A stretch of 64,000 nt of DNA, from positions 62,001 through 126,000 of the forward strand of contig NZ_FQUT01000004.1 in the NCBI RefSeq assembly GCF_900129245.1. The letters run 5' to 3'. Within the stretch, counting starts at the first letter, position 1; each line of letters begins with the position of its first letter. Source of the stretch: Chryseobacterium arachidis (lineage in GTDB: Bacteria > Bacteroidota > Bacteroidia > Flavobacteriales > Weeksellaceae). Made by a program: the position numbers and the translations under genes. Below the pieces are notes generated by a model. The model was not told the DNA's origin. It made no database searches and worked only from the letters and a program-made list of their open reading frames with translations. Positions 1 through 8,892 of this stretch are shown here, in pieces.

Positions 1-157
1 TTTCTTTACCAAAGATATATAAAATAATTTACAATAATTTTACATTGAGTTAACATTAAGTTAACATTGAAATTTAAATTATTGATTTACAGTGTTATAA
101 ATTTGAAAATTTTTTAAAATTTAATATTGGGAGTTAATTTTCACATAAAACCAACAA

Positions 158-976
158 TTATAGGCAAGGTAAACCTAAAAGGTCCATTTCAGAGTTCCAT
201 AGATATTTTATTTTACCTTTCTCACTTATTTCAAAAATTGCTCGTTCAGGAAATTGGCAATACGAATCTGAATTTTTTTTATACCATTTAAAATCATCAT
301 AAAAAGTGAAATACAAATTTTTATAGTTAGAAAAAACTATGGGATTATATTTTCTATTCCCATGAATCATTTCTGTATTTTTTTTTGACGCAAAGTTTTT
401 AATTTTTTCATTGACTTCTATATAATCTTTACCATAATCTAAAGGGATTTCTTTTTCGGATGCAATCAAAGGATTTCCTATAATATTTTTATCTACATTT
501 AAAATATAAGCTATGTAATCATTTTCACACTCATTAGATTGAAAAACAACTCTCTTCACTTTACATATTTGATATGATTTTGTTCCATAAGTAAAGAAAC
601 TTTCTTTTATTTTCTTCTTAAAAACATCTTCAAATTTTTTATTATAAATCAATTTATCTACAAAAAGAGTATCATAATATTTATAATTTTTCATTTCTTT
701 ACCATAAATCCAGGGAAGTGAATCTCGTGTTATAAAATCTTGATATTCCTTTGATAATGGCAGATTCTCATTATCAAACTGAACAGGAATACAAATAGCA
801 AAATCTTTATCCGTCAATTGATAAACACCAAAAATCGAATTAGCATCAAATGTGTAATTTTCTTTTGCTTTAACGCTATCCTTTTTATTCTTAACAATAG
901 ATTGAGAAACGGGCTTTTCTTTTTTACAGGAAAATAAAATAGAAGCAATTACTACAATAACTAAATAATTTTTCAT
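158..976 (-). CDS. Hypothetical lipoprotein
   Basis: A 272-residue protein that I do not assign to a known family. The N-terminus is a type II signal peptide: a short basic start, a hydrophobic run of Ile and Val, then a lipobox ending LFSC with Cys17 as the lipidation site, followed by KKEK. It should be anchored in the cell envelope. The rest is Lys-, Asn- and Tyr-rich with no recognisable motif. It lies downstream of uvrA on the same strand, but a terminator-like hairpin separates the two, so it is probably transcribed alone. The ATG at 976 fits the signal peptide. Confidence 0.75.
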   Translation of the reverse strand: MKNYLVIVVIASILFSCKKEKPVSQSIVKNKKDSVKAKENYTFDANSIFGVYQLTDKDFAICIPVQFDNENLPLSKEYQDFITRDSLPWIYGKEMKNYKYYDTLFVDKLIYNKKFEDVFKKKIKESFFTYGTKSYQICKVKRVVFQSNECENDYIAYILNVDKNIIGNPLIASEKEIPLDYGKDYIEVNEKIKNFASKKNTEMIHGNRKYNPIVFSNYKNLYFTFYDDFKWYKKNSDSYCQFPERAIFEISEKGKIKYLWNSEMDLLGLPCL

Positions 977-1004
977 TATGGTTTTAATTTAATTAAAAAT
1001 AAAA

Positions 1005-1032
1005 AAAGGAATCTGCATTCACAAATTCCTTT
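1005..1032 (-). terminator. Rho-independent terminator after uvrA
   Basis: Inverted arms AAAGGAAT (1005-1012) and ATTCCTTT (1025-1032). Read on the minus strand, the hairpin is followed by a T-rich tract. It lies 23 bases beyond the uvrA stop. Confidence 0.6.
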
Positions 1033-1054
1033 ATATAACTAAATTGATTATCCA

Positions 1055-3886
1055 TTACTCCAACTCCCTCTTCAAAAACTTCCCCGTCAAACTCTTCTTC
1101 GACTTCACAATTTCCTCAGGAGTTCCCTGCGCAACAATCTGTCCGCCGTGTTTTCCGCCTTCCGGACCAACGTCGATGATATGATCGGCTAATTTGATCA
1201 CATCCATATTATGCTCAATAATAATGAACGAATTTCCTAATTCCACCAACTGATTAATCGCGTCCATCAAAATTTTCACGTCTTCAAAATGAAGACCGGT
1301 TGTTGGTTCGTCGAGAATGTACAATGTATTTCCGGTTTGTCTTTTCGCCAGTTCCGTTGCCAGCTTGATACGCTGAGCTTCCCCTCCTGAAAGCGTCGTC
1401 GATTGCTGCCCCAACGTAATATATCCCAAACCGACATCCTGCAAAGTTTTCACTTTCGCAAAAATCTTAGGAATCGGCTGGAAAAATTCTACCGCTTCAT
1501 CAATCGTCATATCCAACACATCGGAAATCGATTTTCCTTTGTAGCGAACTTCCAGTGTTTCTCTATTGAAACGTTTTCCGTTACAAGTTTCACAATGTAC
1601 ATAAACATCGGGTAAAAAATTCATTTCAATCACCTTCAAACCACCTCCCTGACAAGTTTCACATCTTCCGCCTTTTACATTGAAAGAAAATCTTCCCGGT
1701 TTGTAACCACGGATTTTAGATTCTGGTAATTCTGCAAAAAGGTTTCTGATATCTGTAAACATTCCTGTATACGTTGCAGGATTTGAACGTGGCGTTCTTC
1801 CAATCGGAGTCTGGTCTACATCTACGATTTTATCGATATGCTCAAGACCTTCAATTTTTTTGTAAGGTAAAGGTTCCTGAACAGCTCTGTAGAAATGTTT
1901 GTTCAGAATTGGATACAAAGTTCCGTTGATCAAAGAAGATTTTCCGCTTCCTGAAATCCCTGACACGACTACCAATTTTCCCAAAGGAATATCAAGCGTT
2001 ACATTTTTAAGATTATTTCCTGTAGCGCCTTTTAATACGATATTTTTACCATTTCCTTCCCTTCTTTTTTCAGGAATGGCAATTTTTCTTTTTCCGTTAA
2101 TATATTGAGCAGTAATCGTATTGGCTTTTAATAAATCTTTCGGTTTTCCCTGCCAAAGAATTTCACCTCCGAATTTTCCGGCTCTCGGACCAATATCCAA
2201 TACCTCATCGGCTTCTAAAATCATGTCTTTGTCATGCTCTACAACCAAAACAGAATTTCCTATATCACGAAGATTTTTTAATGAATTAATCAGTCTTTCG
2301 TTATCTCTTTGGTGCAATCCGATGCTTGGTTCATCCAGAATATAGAGAACATTCACTAACTGAGAACCGATCTGCGTTGCCAGACGAATCCTTTGAGATT
2401 CTCCTCCTGAAAGCGTTTTTGAACTTCTGCTCAAACTTAAATAATCCAAACCAACATCCAGCAAAAACTGTAATCTGGTTTCGATTTCTTTTAAAATTTC
2501 GTGAGCAATAATTTTATTTTTTTCTGAAAATTTATCTTTAACATCAGCCAACCAATCTTTCAAATCAATTAAACTTAATGCATTCACCTCAGCAATATTT
2601 TTTCCGTCGATTTTAAAGCTTAAACTTCCCGGTTGAAGACGTGTTCCTTTACATTCAGGACAGATTTCTTCTGTTGTGAAATGTCTTTCCAGCAAAATGG
2701 CTTCGTAAGATTCTCTTTCCTCAATTAGTTCTTCCATAAAAGGAATCAAACCATCAAAACTAATCTTAATTTTCTTGGTAATTCCTGCGTATTTTAAATC
2801 TTTATTGAATTCTTTGTGACACCCGTTGTAGATATAATCCAACGCTTCTTCGGGAATATCCTGAAACGGAGTTGCTAAACCTAAACCGAAAATTTCAAGA
2901 ATATTTTTAATCTGAGAAAGAATCCATTTATTAGACTTAATATCTTCCAAAGGCAGTAAACCTCCCTGATTGATCGACAATTTCGGATTTTCAACAAAAT
3001 AATCGGTGTTAATTTTCTTAATGGTTCCTAAACCTTTACAACTTGGGCAACTTCCTTTCGGTGAGTTGAATGAAAATGTATTTGGTTCTGGTAAAGCTAA
3101 TGAATGACCAGTTTCCGCGTCCATCAAATTTTTAGAAAAATATTCAATATCCGTACTTCCTAATTTTTGAATTCCGATCAAACCTTCTCCCATTTCCATG
3201 GCTGTTCGCAACGATTTTTCCATTCTGGCTTCGGAAGCAGATTCGCCAATGATCCAACGGTCGATGACGATGTCGATGTCGTGGGTTTTGTAACGGTCAA
3301 GCTTCAAATCATATTCAATATCCTGCAATTCACCATCTATTCTTGCCTGTCCGTATCCTTTTTTTGCCATTTGCACAAAAAGTTCGTGATAATGTCCTTT
3401 TCTGGAACGAACAACAGGCGCCATTAACATGATTTTCTCACCTTTATAATTTTCCTTGATGGTTTCAAGAATTTGATCTTCCGTATAACTCACCAGCTTT
3501 TTCCCTGTCGTCTGTGAATACGCATCGGAAACTCTTGCAAACAAAAGACGTAAGAAATCGTATAATTCTGTGACAGTTCCAACTGTTGAACGTGGGTTTT
3601 TGTTGGTTGTTTTTTGCTCAATCGCAATTACGGGAGACAATCCTTCGATTTTATCAACATCGGGACGTTCCAGACCTCCCAAAAACTGTCTCGCATAGGC
3701 AGAAAACGTTTCGATATAACGACGCTGACCTTCTGCAAAAATAGTATCAAAAGCCAACGAGGATTTCCCGCTCCCGGAAAGTCCGGTAATTACGACCAAT
3801 TCGTTGCGCGGAATTTTTACATTGATATTTTTTAAGTTGTGTTCACGGGCTCCGTAAACTTCTATATATTCTGTTGATTTACTCAT
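1055..3886 (-). CDS. uvrA: Excinuclease ABC subunit A
   Basis: DNA-damage recognition ATPase of nucleotide excision repair. It loads UvrB at lesions and acts in the cytoplasm as a dimer. The 943 residues match the usual UvrA length. Two ABC cassettes are visible: Walker A GLSGSGKS near residue 35 and GISGSGKS near 640, with signatures LSGGESQR and LSGGEAQR. Zinc-module cysteines occur as CPSC/CPEC in the first half and CETC/CETC near 740-770. The ATG at 3886 is followed directly by the family N-terminus ([14 protein letters not shown]). It appears monocistronic, with its own terminator downstream. No uvrB or uvrC is nearby. Confidence 0.98.
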   Translation of the reverse strand: MSKSTEYIEVYGAREHNLKNINVKIPRNELVVITGLSGSGKSSLAFDTIFAEGQRRYIETFSAYARQFLGGLERPDVDKIEGLSPVIAIEQKTTNKNPRSTVGTVTELYDFLRLLFARVSDAYSQTTGKKLVSYTEDQILETIKENYKGEKIMLMAPVVRSRKGHYHELFVQMAKKGYGQARIDGELQDIEYDLKLDRYKTHDIDIVIDRWIIGESASEARMEKSLRTAMEMGEGLIGIQKLGSTDIEYFSKNLMDAETGHSLALPEPNTFSFNSPKGSCPSCKGLGTIKKINTDYFVENPKLSINQGGLLPLEDIKSNKWILSQIKNILEIFGLGLATPFQDIPEEALDYIYNGCHKEFNKDLKYAGITKKIKISFDGLIPFMEELIEERESYEAILLERHFTTEEICPECKGTRLQPGSLSFKIDGKNIAEVNALSLIDLKDWLADVKDKFSEKNKIIAHEILKEIETRLQFLLDVGLDYLSLSRSSKTLSGGESQRIRLATQIGSQLVNVLYILDEPSIGLHQRDNERLINSLKNLRDIGNSVLVVEHDKDMILEADEVLDIGPRAGKFGGEILWQGKPKDLLKANTITAQYINGKRKIAIPEKRREGNGKNIVLKGATGNNLKNVTLDIPLGKLVVVSGISGSGKSSLINGTLYPILNKHFYRAVQEPLPYKKIEGLEHIDKIVDVDQTPIGRTPRSNPATYTGMFTDIRNLFAELPESKIRGYKPGRFSFNVKGGRCETCQGGGLKVIEMNFLPDVYVHCETCNGKRFNRETLEVRYKGKSISDVLDMTIDEAVEFFQPIPKIFAKVKTLQDVGLGYITLGQQSTTLSGGEAQRIKLATELAKRQTGNTLYILDEPTTGLHFEDVKILMDAINQLVELGNSFIIIEHNMDVIKLADHIIDVGPEGGKHGGQIVAQGTPEEIVKSKKSLTGKFLKRELE

Positions 3887-3921
3887 AATTTGGGGTGATT
3901 TTACCTGAAAATCACGATGTG

Positions 3922-3929
3922 CAAAATTA
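3922..3929 (-). promoter_or_regulatory. Bacteroidetes -7 box for uvrA
   Basis: TAATTTTG on the minus strand matches the TAnnTTTG consensus about 36 bases before the uvrA ATG. No clear TTTG -33 element is seen. Confidence 0.35.
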
Positions 3930-4025
3930 CGGATTTTTTAGGAATTTTTTGTGTTAAAAAGTGTTAGTTTATTTGTACTGGTTTATCTGTTTTTTATTTT
4001 TAAATTAAAGATTTTTACTTGTATT

Positions 4026-4150
4026 GAGATCCTTTGACAAGTTTGGGATGAAATAGTTTTCATATGAACTGTTTTTATTTTCCCGAAAATAAAATATACA
4101 AAACACTTTTGCAGTGTCATCCTAAGCGCAAGCAGTTGAAAGGGATTATC
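4026..4150. repeat. Inverted pair of GTCATCCTGA-type intergenic repeats
   Basis: In the 339-base gap between uvrA and the Crp/Fnr gene. The left arm 4026-4051 (GAGATCC...GGATGA) and the right arm 4117-4150 (TCATCC...GGGATTATC) are diverged inverted copies of one short repeat also seen near 6300, 26640 and 29300. No ORF is seen in the gap. Confidence 0.5.
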
Positions 4151-4225
4151 AGTGAACATCGAACAAAAATACTCTTCAAAATTTAATAAAAATTTTAATT
4201 AAATTTACACAATATAAAACCGGCC

Positions 4226-4798
4226 ATGAACAGACTCCGCGAACATATCGAAGCCATAACTCCACTTACAGACGAGGAATTTGATTATGTGAAAACATTT
4301 TTTACCTTAAAAAAAGTTCGTAAAAACCAATTTTTGATTCATGAAGGAGATGAAGTGAAATATGAATTTCTGGCTTTGGATGGGATCTATAAAGTTTTTT
4401 ACATTGATGAAAACGGTAAGGAGCATATTTTACAGTTCGCGAAAAAAAATTGGTGGATGTCTGATTATATAGGATTTTTTAAACAAAATAATTCTAAAAT
4501 GTTCATAGAATGTCTTAAAGATGGCGAAGTGGTAAGCCTTACGCTACAGGGAAGAAATCAACTGGCGGCGGATCTTCATAAGATGGATCATTTTTTCAGA
4601 ATTAAATTAACCAATGGTTATATTGCCTTGCAGCAGAGAATTATTCTTTTGTTATCGAGCACACCTCAGCAACGGTATGAGGAATTTGTAAGATTGTATC
4701 CTGATCTTATTTCCGAAGTTCCTAAGAAGTATGTCGCAGAATATCTTGGCGTGAGCCGTGAAACGTTGAGCAGATTGTATTCAAATACTAATAAGTGA
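4226..4798 (+). CDS. Crp/Fnr family transcriptional regulator
   Basis: 190 residues. The N-terminal cyclic-nucleotide-binding-like beta-roll covers about residues 20-120 (HEGDEVKYEFLALDGIYKVF region). A C-terminal helix-turn-helix covers about 165-187. The recognition helix reads VSRETLSR, with the R-E-x-x-x-R pattern that E. coli CRP uses to read TGTGA. The protein ends just after this helix, so the usual wing is missing or very short. The ligand-contact residues of cAMP-binding CRP are not evident, so the ligand is unknown. The DJ-1/monooxygenase pair lies downstream, and a CRP-type palindrome sits between them at 5092-5113. It may control that pair. Confidence 0.9.
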   Translation: MNRLREHIEAITPLTDEEFDYVKTFFTLKKVRKNQFLIHEGDEVKYEFLALDGIYKVFYIDENGKEHILQFAKKNWWMSDYIGFFKQNNSKMFIECLKDGEVVSLTLQGRNQLAADLHKMDHFFRIKLTNGYIALQQRIILLLSSTPQQRYEEFVRLYPDLISEVPKKYVAEYLGVSRETLSRLYSNTNK

Positions 4799-4814
4799 TT
4801 GTTTCTCGTGGTGT

Positions 4815-4883
4815 GTCATTGCGAGGAACGAAGCAATCTGTTTCTTTTTGACACTAATTTTTGCGTTCATTCCTCGCAATGAC
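4815..4883. repeat. Palindromic intergenic repeat (GTCATTGCGAGG type)
   Basis: Left arm 4815-4832 (GTCATTGCGAGGAACGAA) is the reverse complement of 4866-4883 with one mismatch. A third fragment (GATTCTTTCAGAATGACAAG) follows at 4911. This REP/BIME-like unit fills part of the 434-base gap between the Crp/Fnr gene and the DJ-1 gene. Confidence 0.7.
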
Positions 4884-4968
4884 CTAAACTTATTTCTAAT
4901 ACTATGTTTTGATTCTTTCAGAATGACAAGCTTCGTGGATATTCTCCTGTGCTTTAATGAATAACTTC

Positions 4969-5049
4969 CGCCCTAACCCCGATTGAAACGGCATCCTTTT
5001 GTGTAGCGAAGCGGAACAAAAGATATAGTGGAAAGCGGGAAATAGCTCC
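4969..5049. ncRNA. Flavo-1-like structured element, copy 1
   Basis: Starts GCCCTAACCCCGAT and ends AGCGGGAAATAGCTCC. A central variable hairpin is closed by CCTTTTG...CAAAAG. A second copy at 28541-28644 shares both flanks but has a different, longer central stem, which is the pattern of an RNA structure under selection. It resembles the repeated Flavo-1 RNA motif of Bacteroidetes; I recall that motif only in outline and could not check it. Orientation is not certain. Confidence 0.45.
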
Positions 5050-5091
5050 AAATAAAAATTTTAAAAACTCTTATTTATAAGTAAAAAATCG

Positions 5092-5113
5092 AAGTGTGAT
5101 CCAAATCACACTT
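5092..5113. promoter_or_regulatory. CRP-type palindrome upstream of DJ-1 gene
   Basis: AAGTGTGAT (5092-5100), CCAA, ATCACACTT (5105-5113): two perfect 9-base arms that contain TGTGA-N6-TCACA, the classical CRP half-site arrangement. A run of T follows, so it could instead work as a terminator hairpin. The centre is about 67 bases before the start inferred from the -7 box at 5156. Confidence 0.5.
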
Positions 5114-5155
5114 TTTTTGTGACTTCACTCCTTCTGTTGAGACCTCGGATCGACA

Positions 5156-5163
5156 TACATTTG
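5156..5163 (+). promoter_or_regulatory. -7 box of the DJ-1/monooxygenase operon
   Basis: TACATTTG matches TAnnTTTG. It lies 69 bases before the ATG at 5233. The -33 region is a weak TCTG at 19 bases distance. Confidence 0.4.
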
Positions 5164-5232
5164 CTATAGAAATTTAAATCAATTTCAAAGATCAAAACAA
5201 AAAAATATTAATTAACTAAAAAATTTAACGTC

Positions 5233-5913
5233 ATGAATCCAAAAGTATTAATCATTGTATCCAATGCCAACTCAATCGGTCCAAATCACAGAAGAACAGG
5301 AACTTTCTTATCTGAAGTTGCGCATCCTTACGCAGAATTTGAAAAAGCAGGTTATCAAATCGATTTTGCAAGCTTAACGGGTGAATCTCCGTTTTTAGAT
5401 GCTTTAAATTTGGCTGCTGATCCTGATAATTTAAAATTCTTAACCGGAAAAGGTTGGCAAGACATGCACAACGCCGGAAAATTATCAGATGTAAATATTG
5501 ATGATTACGATGCTGTTTTTGTTCCCGGAGGAATCGCTCCAATGGCAGATATGCCGGAAGCTCCTGAATTGAAGAAAGTTCTTGCAAGATTTTACGATAC
5601 TGGTCGTGTTGTAGGAGCTGTTTGTCATGGTCCGGTTTCTTTGTTAAATGTAAAATTGAGCGACGGAAGTTATATCGTAAACGGTAAGAATATTACATCT
5701 TTTACGACTCAGGAAGAGGATAATTATGCAAGACCGGATGTTCCTTTTGATTTGCAAACGGCTTTGACTGAACAGGGCGCAATTTTCCACGCTGCTGAAC
5801 CGTGGAGTGCCAACAGTATTGCGGACGGAAATCTTGTAACAGGTCAGAACCCTGCTTCTGCAAAAGGTGTGGGTGAAAAAATAGTGGCTCTTTTGGAAGC
5901 TAAAAATGCATAA
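5233..5913 (+). CDS. DJ-1/PfpI family protein, Hsp31-like type
   Basis: A 226-residue class I glutamine-amidotransferase-like protein. The nucleophile elbow GAVCHGPVSLL gives Cys131 and His132, and Glu28 in TFLSEVAHPY is the usual acidic partner. These residues are typical of Hsp31/glyoxalase III-type members, which act on reactive carbonyls or serve as stress chaperones. The exact activity cannot be told from sequence. The AT-rich leader carries a -7 box at 5156 and a CRP-type palindrome at 5092. The monooxygenase gene begins 22 bases after the stop, so the two are probably co-transcribed. Confidence 0.9.
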   Translation: MNPKVLIIVSNANSIGPNHRRTGTFLSEVAHPYAEFEKAGYQIDFASLTGESPFLDALNLAADPDNLKFLTGKGWQDMHNAGKLSDVNIDDYDAVFVPGGIAPMADMPEAPELKKVLARFYDTGRVVGAVCHGPVSLLNVKLSDGSYIVNGKNITSFTTQEEDNYARPDVPFDLQTALTEQGAIFHAAEPWSANSIADGNLVTGQNPASAKGVGEKIVALLEAKNA

Positions 5914-5935
5914 TTTTAATCATAAAATTAAAAAA

Positions 5936-6235
5936 ATGGATCAGAATGCTGTATTTGTTCATGCCAAATGGCAAGTAAAAGAAGGAAAATTGGATGCTGT
6001 TCTTCAATTAATGGAGGAAGCTGCCGAAAAAAGTACTCAGGAAGAGGGAAATTTATTCTACAATCTGCATCAAAGTCAGGAAGATGAGAATATGATCATT
6101 TTATATGAAGGTTATGTTGATGCCAATGCAGTGGAAGCCCATCGAAATTCTGAGCATTTTAAAAATATCGTTGTGGAACAGGTGGTTCCTTTACTGGAAA
6201 ATAGAGAGGTGGTTCTTATGAACCGGTTATTTTAA
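5936..6235 (+). CDS. Putative quinol monooxygenase (ABM domain)
   Basis: 99 residues from the ATG at 5936. An in-frame ATG at 5906 would overlap the DJ-1 gene and add an Asn/Lys-rich leader unlike the family, so I prefer 5936. It is a single antibiotic-biosynthesis-monooxygenase fold of the YgiN type: the N-terminal strand FVHAKWQVKEGK, a central FYNLHQSQEDENMIILYEGY strand pair, and HRNSEHFK near residue 73. Such small dimeric proteins act on quinols or similar reduced aromatics without added cofactor. Pairing with a DJ-1 protein suggests a small electrophile or quinone stress operon (inference). Confidence 0.85.
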   Translation: MDQNAVFVHAKWQVKEGKLDAVLQLMEEAAEKSTQEEGNLFYNLHQSQEDENMIILYEGYVDANAVEAHRNSEHFKNIVVEQVVPLLENREVVLMNRLF

Positions 6236-6250
6236 TAATGTGTTTTTAAT

Positions 6251-6290
6251 GAGTTTCGGGCGAACCAAAGGTTCGCCCGAAACTCTTTTA
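6251..6290 (+). terminator. Strong terminator after the monooxygenase gene
   Basis: Perfect 16-base stem GAGTTTCGGGCGAACC (6251-6266), loop AAA, matching arm 6270-6285, then TTTTA. It lies 15 bases after the stop codon. Confidence 0.9.
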
Positions 6291-6297
6291 TTTATCT

Positions 6298-6412
6298 GAG
6301 ATTCTTCGATAAGCTCAGGATGACACCACGAAAATCTCATGCATATTTTATTTTAACAAATATGTACAGTTAGTATTCGAACTCTTTCATCCTAAACCTG
6401 TTGAAGTTTCTT
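6298..6412. repeat. Inverted pair of GTCATCCTGA-type repeats
   Basis: GAGATTCTTCGATAAGCTC...GGATGA (6298-6323) faces a diverged inverted copy at 6386-6412 (TTTCATCCTAAACC...). Same family as 4026-4150 and 29293-29356. It occupies the gap between two convergent genes. Confidence 0.5.
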
Positions 6413-6428
6413 TTATATTCAATTTAAA

Positions 6429-8315
6429 CTATTCATTCTCCAAAAAATCCGAATCCTCATTGGTAATCTTTACCATATATTCAATCCCGTCAATTGCTTT
6501 GGAAATTATCTGGTTTCTTAGGATATTCGCCATATTTTCCCAATATGCCCTTCCGTAAAAAGAATAATTTTGAGGAATGATCTCCACCTCAACTGTTCTC
6601 ACAAAACCTTCTTTGGGTTTATTGCTGATCATCGTTCCTCGACTAACTTTGACATCTTTCAGCTCGTCTTTCATAACCATTCGGCAATAGTTTTTTACGT
6701 CTTCCAAAGAAATAATTTTATCTCTTGTCGTCAATGCATATTTATAAGCCTGAATACTGTCCGTTCCTTTTTGTTCTTCCGCCCCTCCGATAGTTTCGGT
6801 TAAAAGAACCAGAGTCTGAGACTTTAATTGATTCGACAGTTCTGTTCCCGGACGCATGTGGTTGGCTAATGTAGAATGGGTGATCCAGAATGAAGCGTAC
6901 GTATGATCCGTTTTATCAACAGGTTCCATGATGACATAATTCAGTTCCTGTTTGATGCTTCTTTTTGCGTTATTTACCTTCTGAACCATTGATTTCATCT
7001 TGTCGGACATCTCACTTAATACCCCTTTTACATTATCTCTGTTCAGCAAAGAGAATGCTGCAATTTCATCTCTTGTCAGCTCTAGAACATTGGCAATCAT
7101 ATCAACGGCATTTCTGTTCGTAAAACGTTCCATTCCGCCTTTTCTTACCGTATACAAACCTTTTCGAAGATCATCATTGGGTGTAAAGGGAATTTCAGTA
7201 TATCGTCTTCCTTCTCCGTCCTGTACTTCATCAACATATAAGAAATGTTCGCCTTCGTCCGTTACCAGAGGAATGTTATTTCCCATAATATCCAAGCTGT
7301 ATTCCGTTTTTTTCCAACCTCTGTTGTAAATCGGGAAAGCATTTAGTACAAAAGAGAAATTATCTAAAATCTCGGCGGAAAACTGCGGCGGAAACTCAAA
7401 AGTAAGCCATAGATAAGGTTTTCCGTCTATATATTTCATGATCTCTTCTTTATAATCAACATAAGCAAGATTCTCAGGAAGTTTGCCGTGTTCTGAAAAT
7501 AATGAATTTGAAATTCCGCTGACCTCAATAAATTTATGATGATAAATGCTTTTTACATCTTCAATAACTTTATTTCTAATAGATTGCTCACGGAATATCT
7601 GCTCGTATCCTGTTGCCTGGTCATTTTTATAATAAGTCAATCCTTCTTTAACAAACAAAGGATTTCCATTGCTTGAAACCGTGATATAAGGCAGCAGTTT
7701 ATAGGTAAAATCCAAATGCTCAAAAGCAGGGTTTGAACAGTAAATACTTATATTTTTAGGGAAAGTTTCATTGGAGTATTTTGATACATCTACTCCGATG
7801 GTTACTTTTCTGTAGTCTTCAGGCTTACCCTGAAATCTTGCGATAGGGATTTTATTTAATCTGTCATCGATTCCATAACAGGTATTCCCAACAAACATGA
7901 TAGAAGTCTGAACCTTATTGATTCTGACATTTCCTATCGGTGTAAAAGGAATATTTATCTGTTTATCCGACTCAGATTTTACCGTTGAAGTCATCTGTTT
8001 TTTAAAGAAAAATTCGGTGTGCTCCAATAAAATTTCTGATGATTCGTAAGGTTGAGTGAAAGCAATGGCGTGCGACGGGATCGGGTGAGTATATATTGAA
8101 GGAGTTAATAATTTTGCCAGTTTTTCTAGAATTCTGGCGTTGACAGTCTGTATTTCGTTATTCGCTTTGAAAACTTCCGTACTGAATGCATCAATTAACA
8201 ATTTCACGAACGGATCAAGAGACTGCGGACTTTTTAGTCCCCAAACTTTGGTCGCATTCTGAAGCATTCTCGCTTTTACAGATTCTTTGGAATAAATATT
8301 CTGGTCTAAGTTCAT
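6429..8315 (-). CDS. tssF: Type VI secretion baseplate subunit TssF
   Basis: 628 residues. The N-terminal third has the TssF/VasA layout: SLDPFVKLLIDAFSTEV, then an ILEKLAKLLTP helix, then PSHAIAF. These mark the baseplate wedge protein that binds TssG, TssK and TssE. The gene follows the gp25-like tssE by 25 bases on the same strand, a pairing expected for the baseplate wedge. No sheath, Hcp, VgrG, TssK or ClpV gene is in this window, and the flanking genes are unrelated on both sides, so the rest of the system must lie elsewhere. A Bacteroidetes type iii T6SS is the likely home. Cytoplasmic, at the inner face of the membrane complex. Confidence 0.8.
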   Translation of the reverse strand: MNLDQNIYSKESVKARMLQNATKVWGLKSPQSLDPFVKLLIDAFSTEVFKANNEIQTVNARILEKLAKLLTPSIYTHPIPSHAIAFTQPYESSEILLEHTEFFFKKQMTSTVKSESDKQINIPFTPIGNVRINKVQTSIMFVGNTCYGIDDRLNKIPIARFQGKPEDYRKVTIGVDVSKYSNETFPKNISIYCSNPAFEHLDFTYKLLPYITVSSNGNPLFVKEGLTYYKNDQATGYEQIFREQSIRNKVIEDVKSIYHHKFIEVSGISNSLFSEHGKLPENLAYVDYKEEIMKYIDGKPYLWLTFEFPPQFSAEILDNFSFVLNAFPIYNRGWKKTEYSLDIMGNNIPLVTDEGEHFLYVDEVQDGEGRRYTEIPFTPNDDLRKGLYTVRKGGMERFTNRNAVDMIANVLELTRDEIAAFSLLNRDNVKGVLSEMSDKMKSMVQKVNNAKRSIKQELNYVIMEPVDKTDHTYASFWITHSTLANHMRPGTELSNQLKSQTLVLLTETIGGAEEQKGTDSIQAYKYALTTRDKIISLEDVKNYCRMVMKDELKDVKVSRGTMISNKPKEGFVRTVEVEIIPQNYSFYGRAYWENMANILRNQIISKAIDGIEYMVKITNEDSDFLENE

Positions 8316-8340
8316 AAGTTCTGGTTACAAGTTTAAAGTA

Positions 8341-8781
8341 TTAATCGATCGACATCGGGCTCAGAAACAATTCGGTGGAAAAACTGAAACGCTCTCCCGA
8401 ATGCTCCATTTTAGCATTAATGGCAATCTTTACTTTCTTTTTTATTTCGGTGTGTTCTTTAGTATCGTAGTTGTGCTCTACAATCTGTACATGCGCATCG
8501 ATCTGCGGCTGAACAATACGGGGTTCGTATTCCTGTATCTGTCTTTTCAGACTTTTAATGAAAACAGTTTCCCAAACAGCACTTGTAACTCCGTTATCGA
8601 ATTCCAGATTCCAAACGTCGTTTCCGTAATTTTCATCATATCTGTTTTCGCCTTTTTTAGTGGTGATCAGCAACATAATGTTGTGGGCAATACTTTCCCC
8701 CATATCGCAGGTGTCTATACTTCCTCCCTCCGTCATTAATGTTGATGGTACAAAAGGCATTCTGTAATTTGGTGTGTTCAT
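8341..8781 (-). CDS. tssE: T6SS baseplate subunit TssE (gp25-like)
   Basis: 146 residues with the gp25 lysozyme-like fold of phage baseplates: GESIAHNIMLLITTKKGE near residue 28, then RYDENYGNDVW, then an IQEYEPRI segment that is the family's conserved ExRI-type core. TssE starts sheath polymerisation on the baseplate. It is the first gene of a two-gene unit with tssF. A gp25 protein of a contractile injection system other than T6SS is possible, but the adjacent TssF argues for T6SS. Confidence 0.8.
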   Translation of the reverse strand: MNTPNYRMPFVPSTLMTEGGSIDTCDMGESIAHNIMLLITTKKGENRYDENYGNDVWNLEFDNGVTSAVWETVFIKSLKRQIQEYEPRIVQPQIDAHVQIVEHNYDTKEHTEIKKKVKIAINAKMEHSGERFSFSTELFLSPMSID

Positions 8782-8892
8782 GATTTCTACTTCTATATTT
8801 TACTTCATACTCTCGTTTACTTGAATAGAAGTACCAAATTAAACATTTTTCATGAAACAGAGTATTGCAAAAAATGATTTATTAAAGAATCA

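Noticed and set aside
3167..3427. Open frame on the plus strand inside uvrA
   Set aside because: It is antisense to a clear uvrA gene, has no start context and no family likeness; a shadow of the coding frame.
6429..8781. Complete type VI secretion cluster
   Set aside because: Only tssE and tssF are present; sheath, Hcp, VgrG, TssK, TssG and ClpV are missing.
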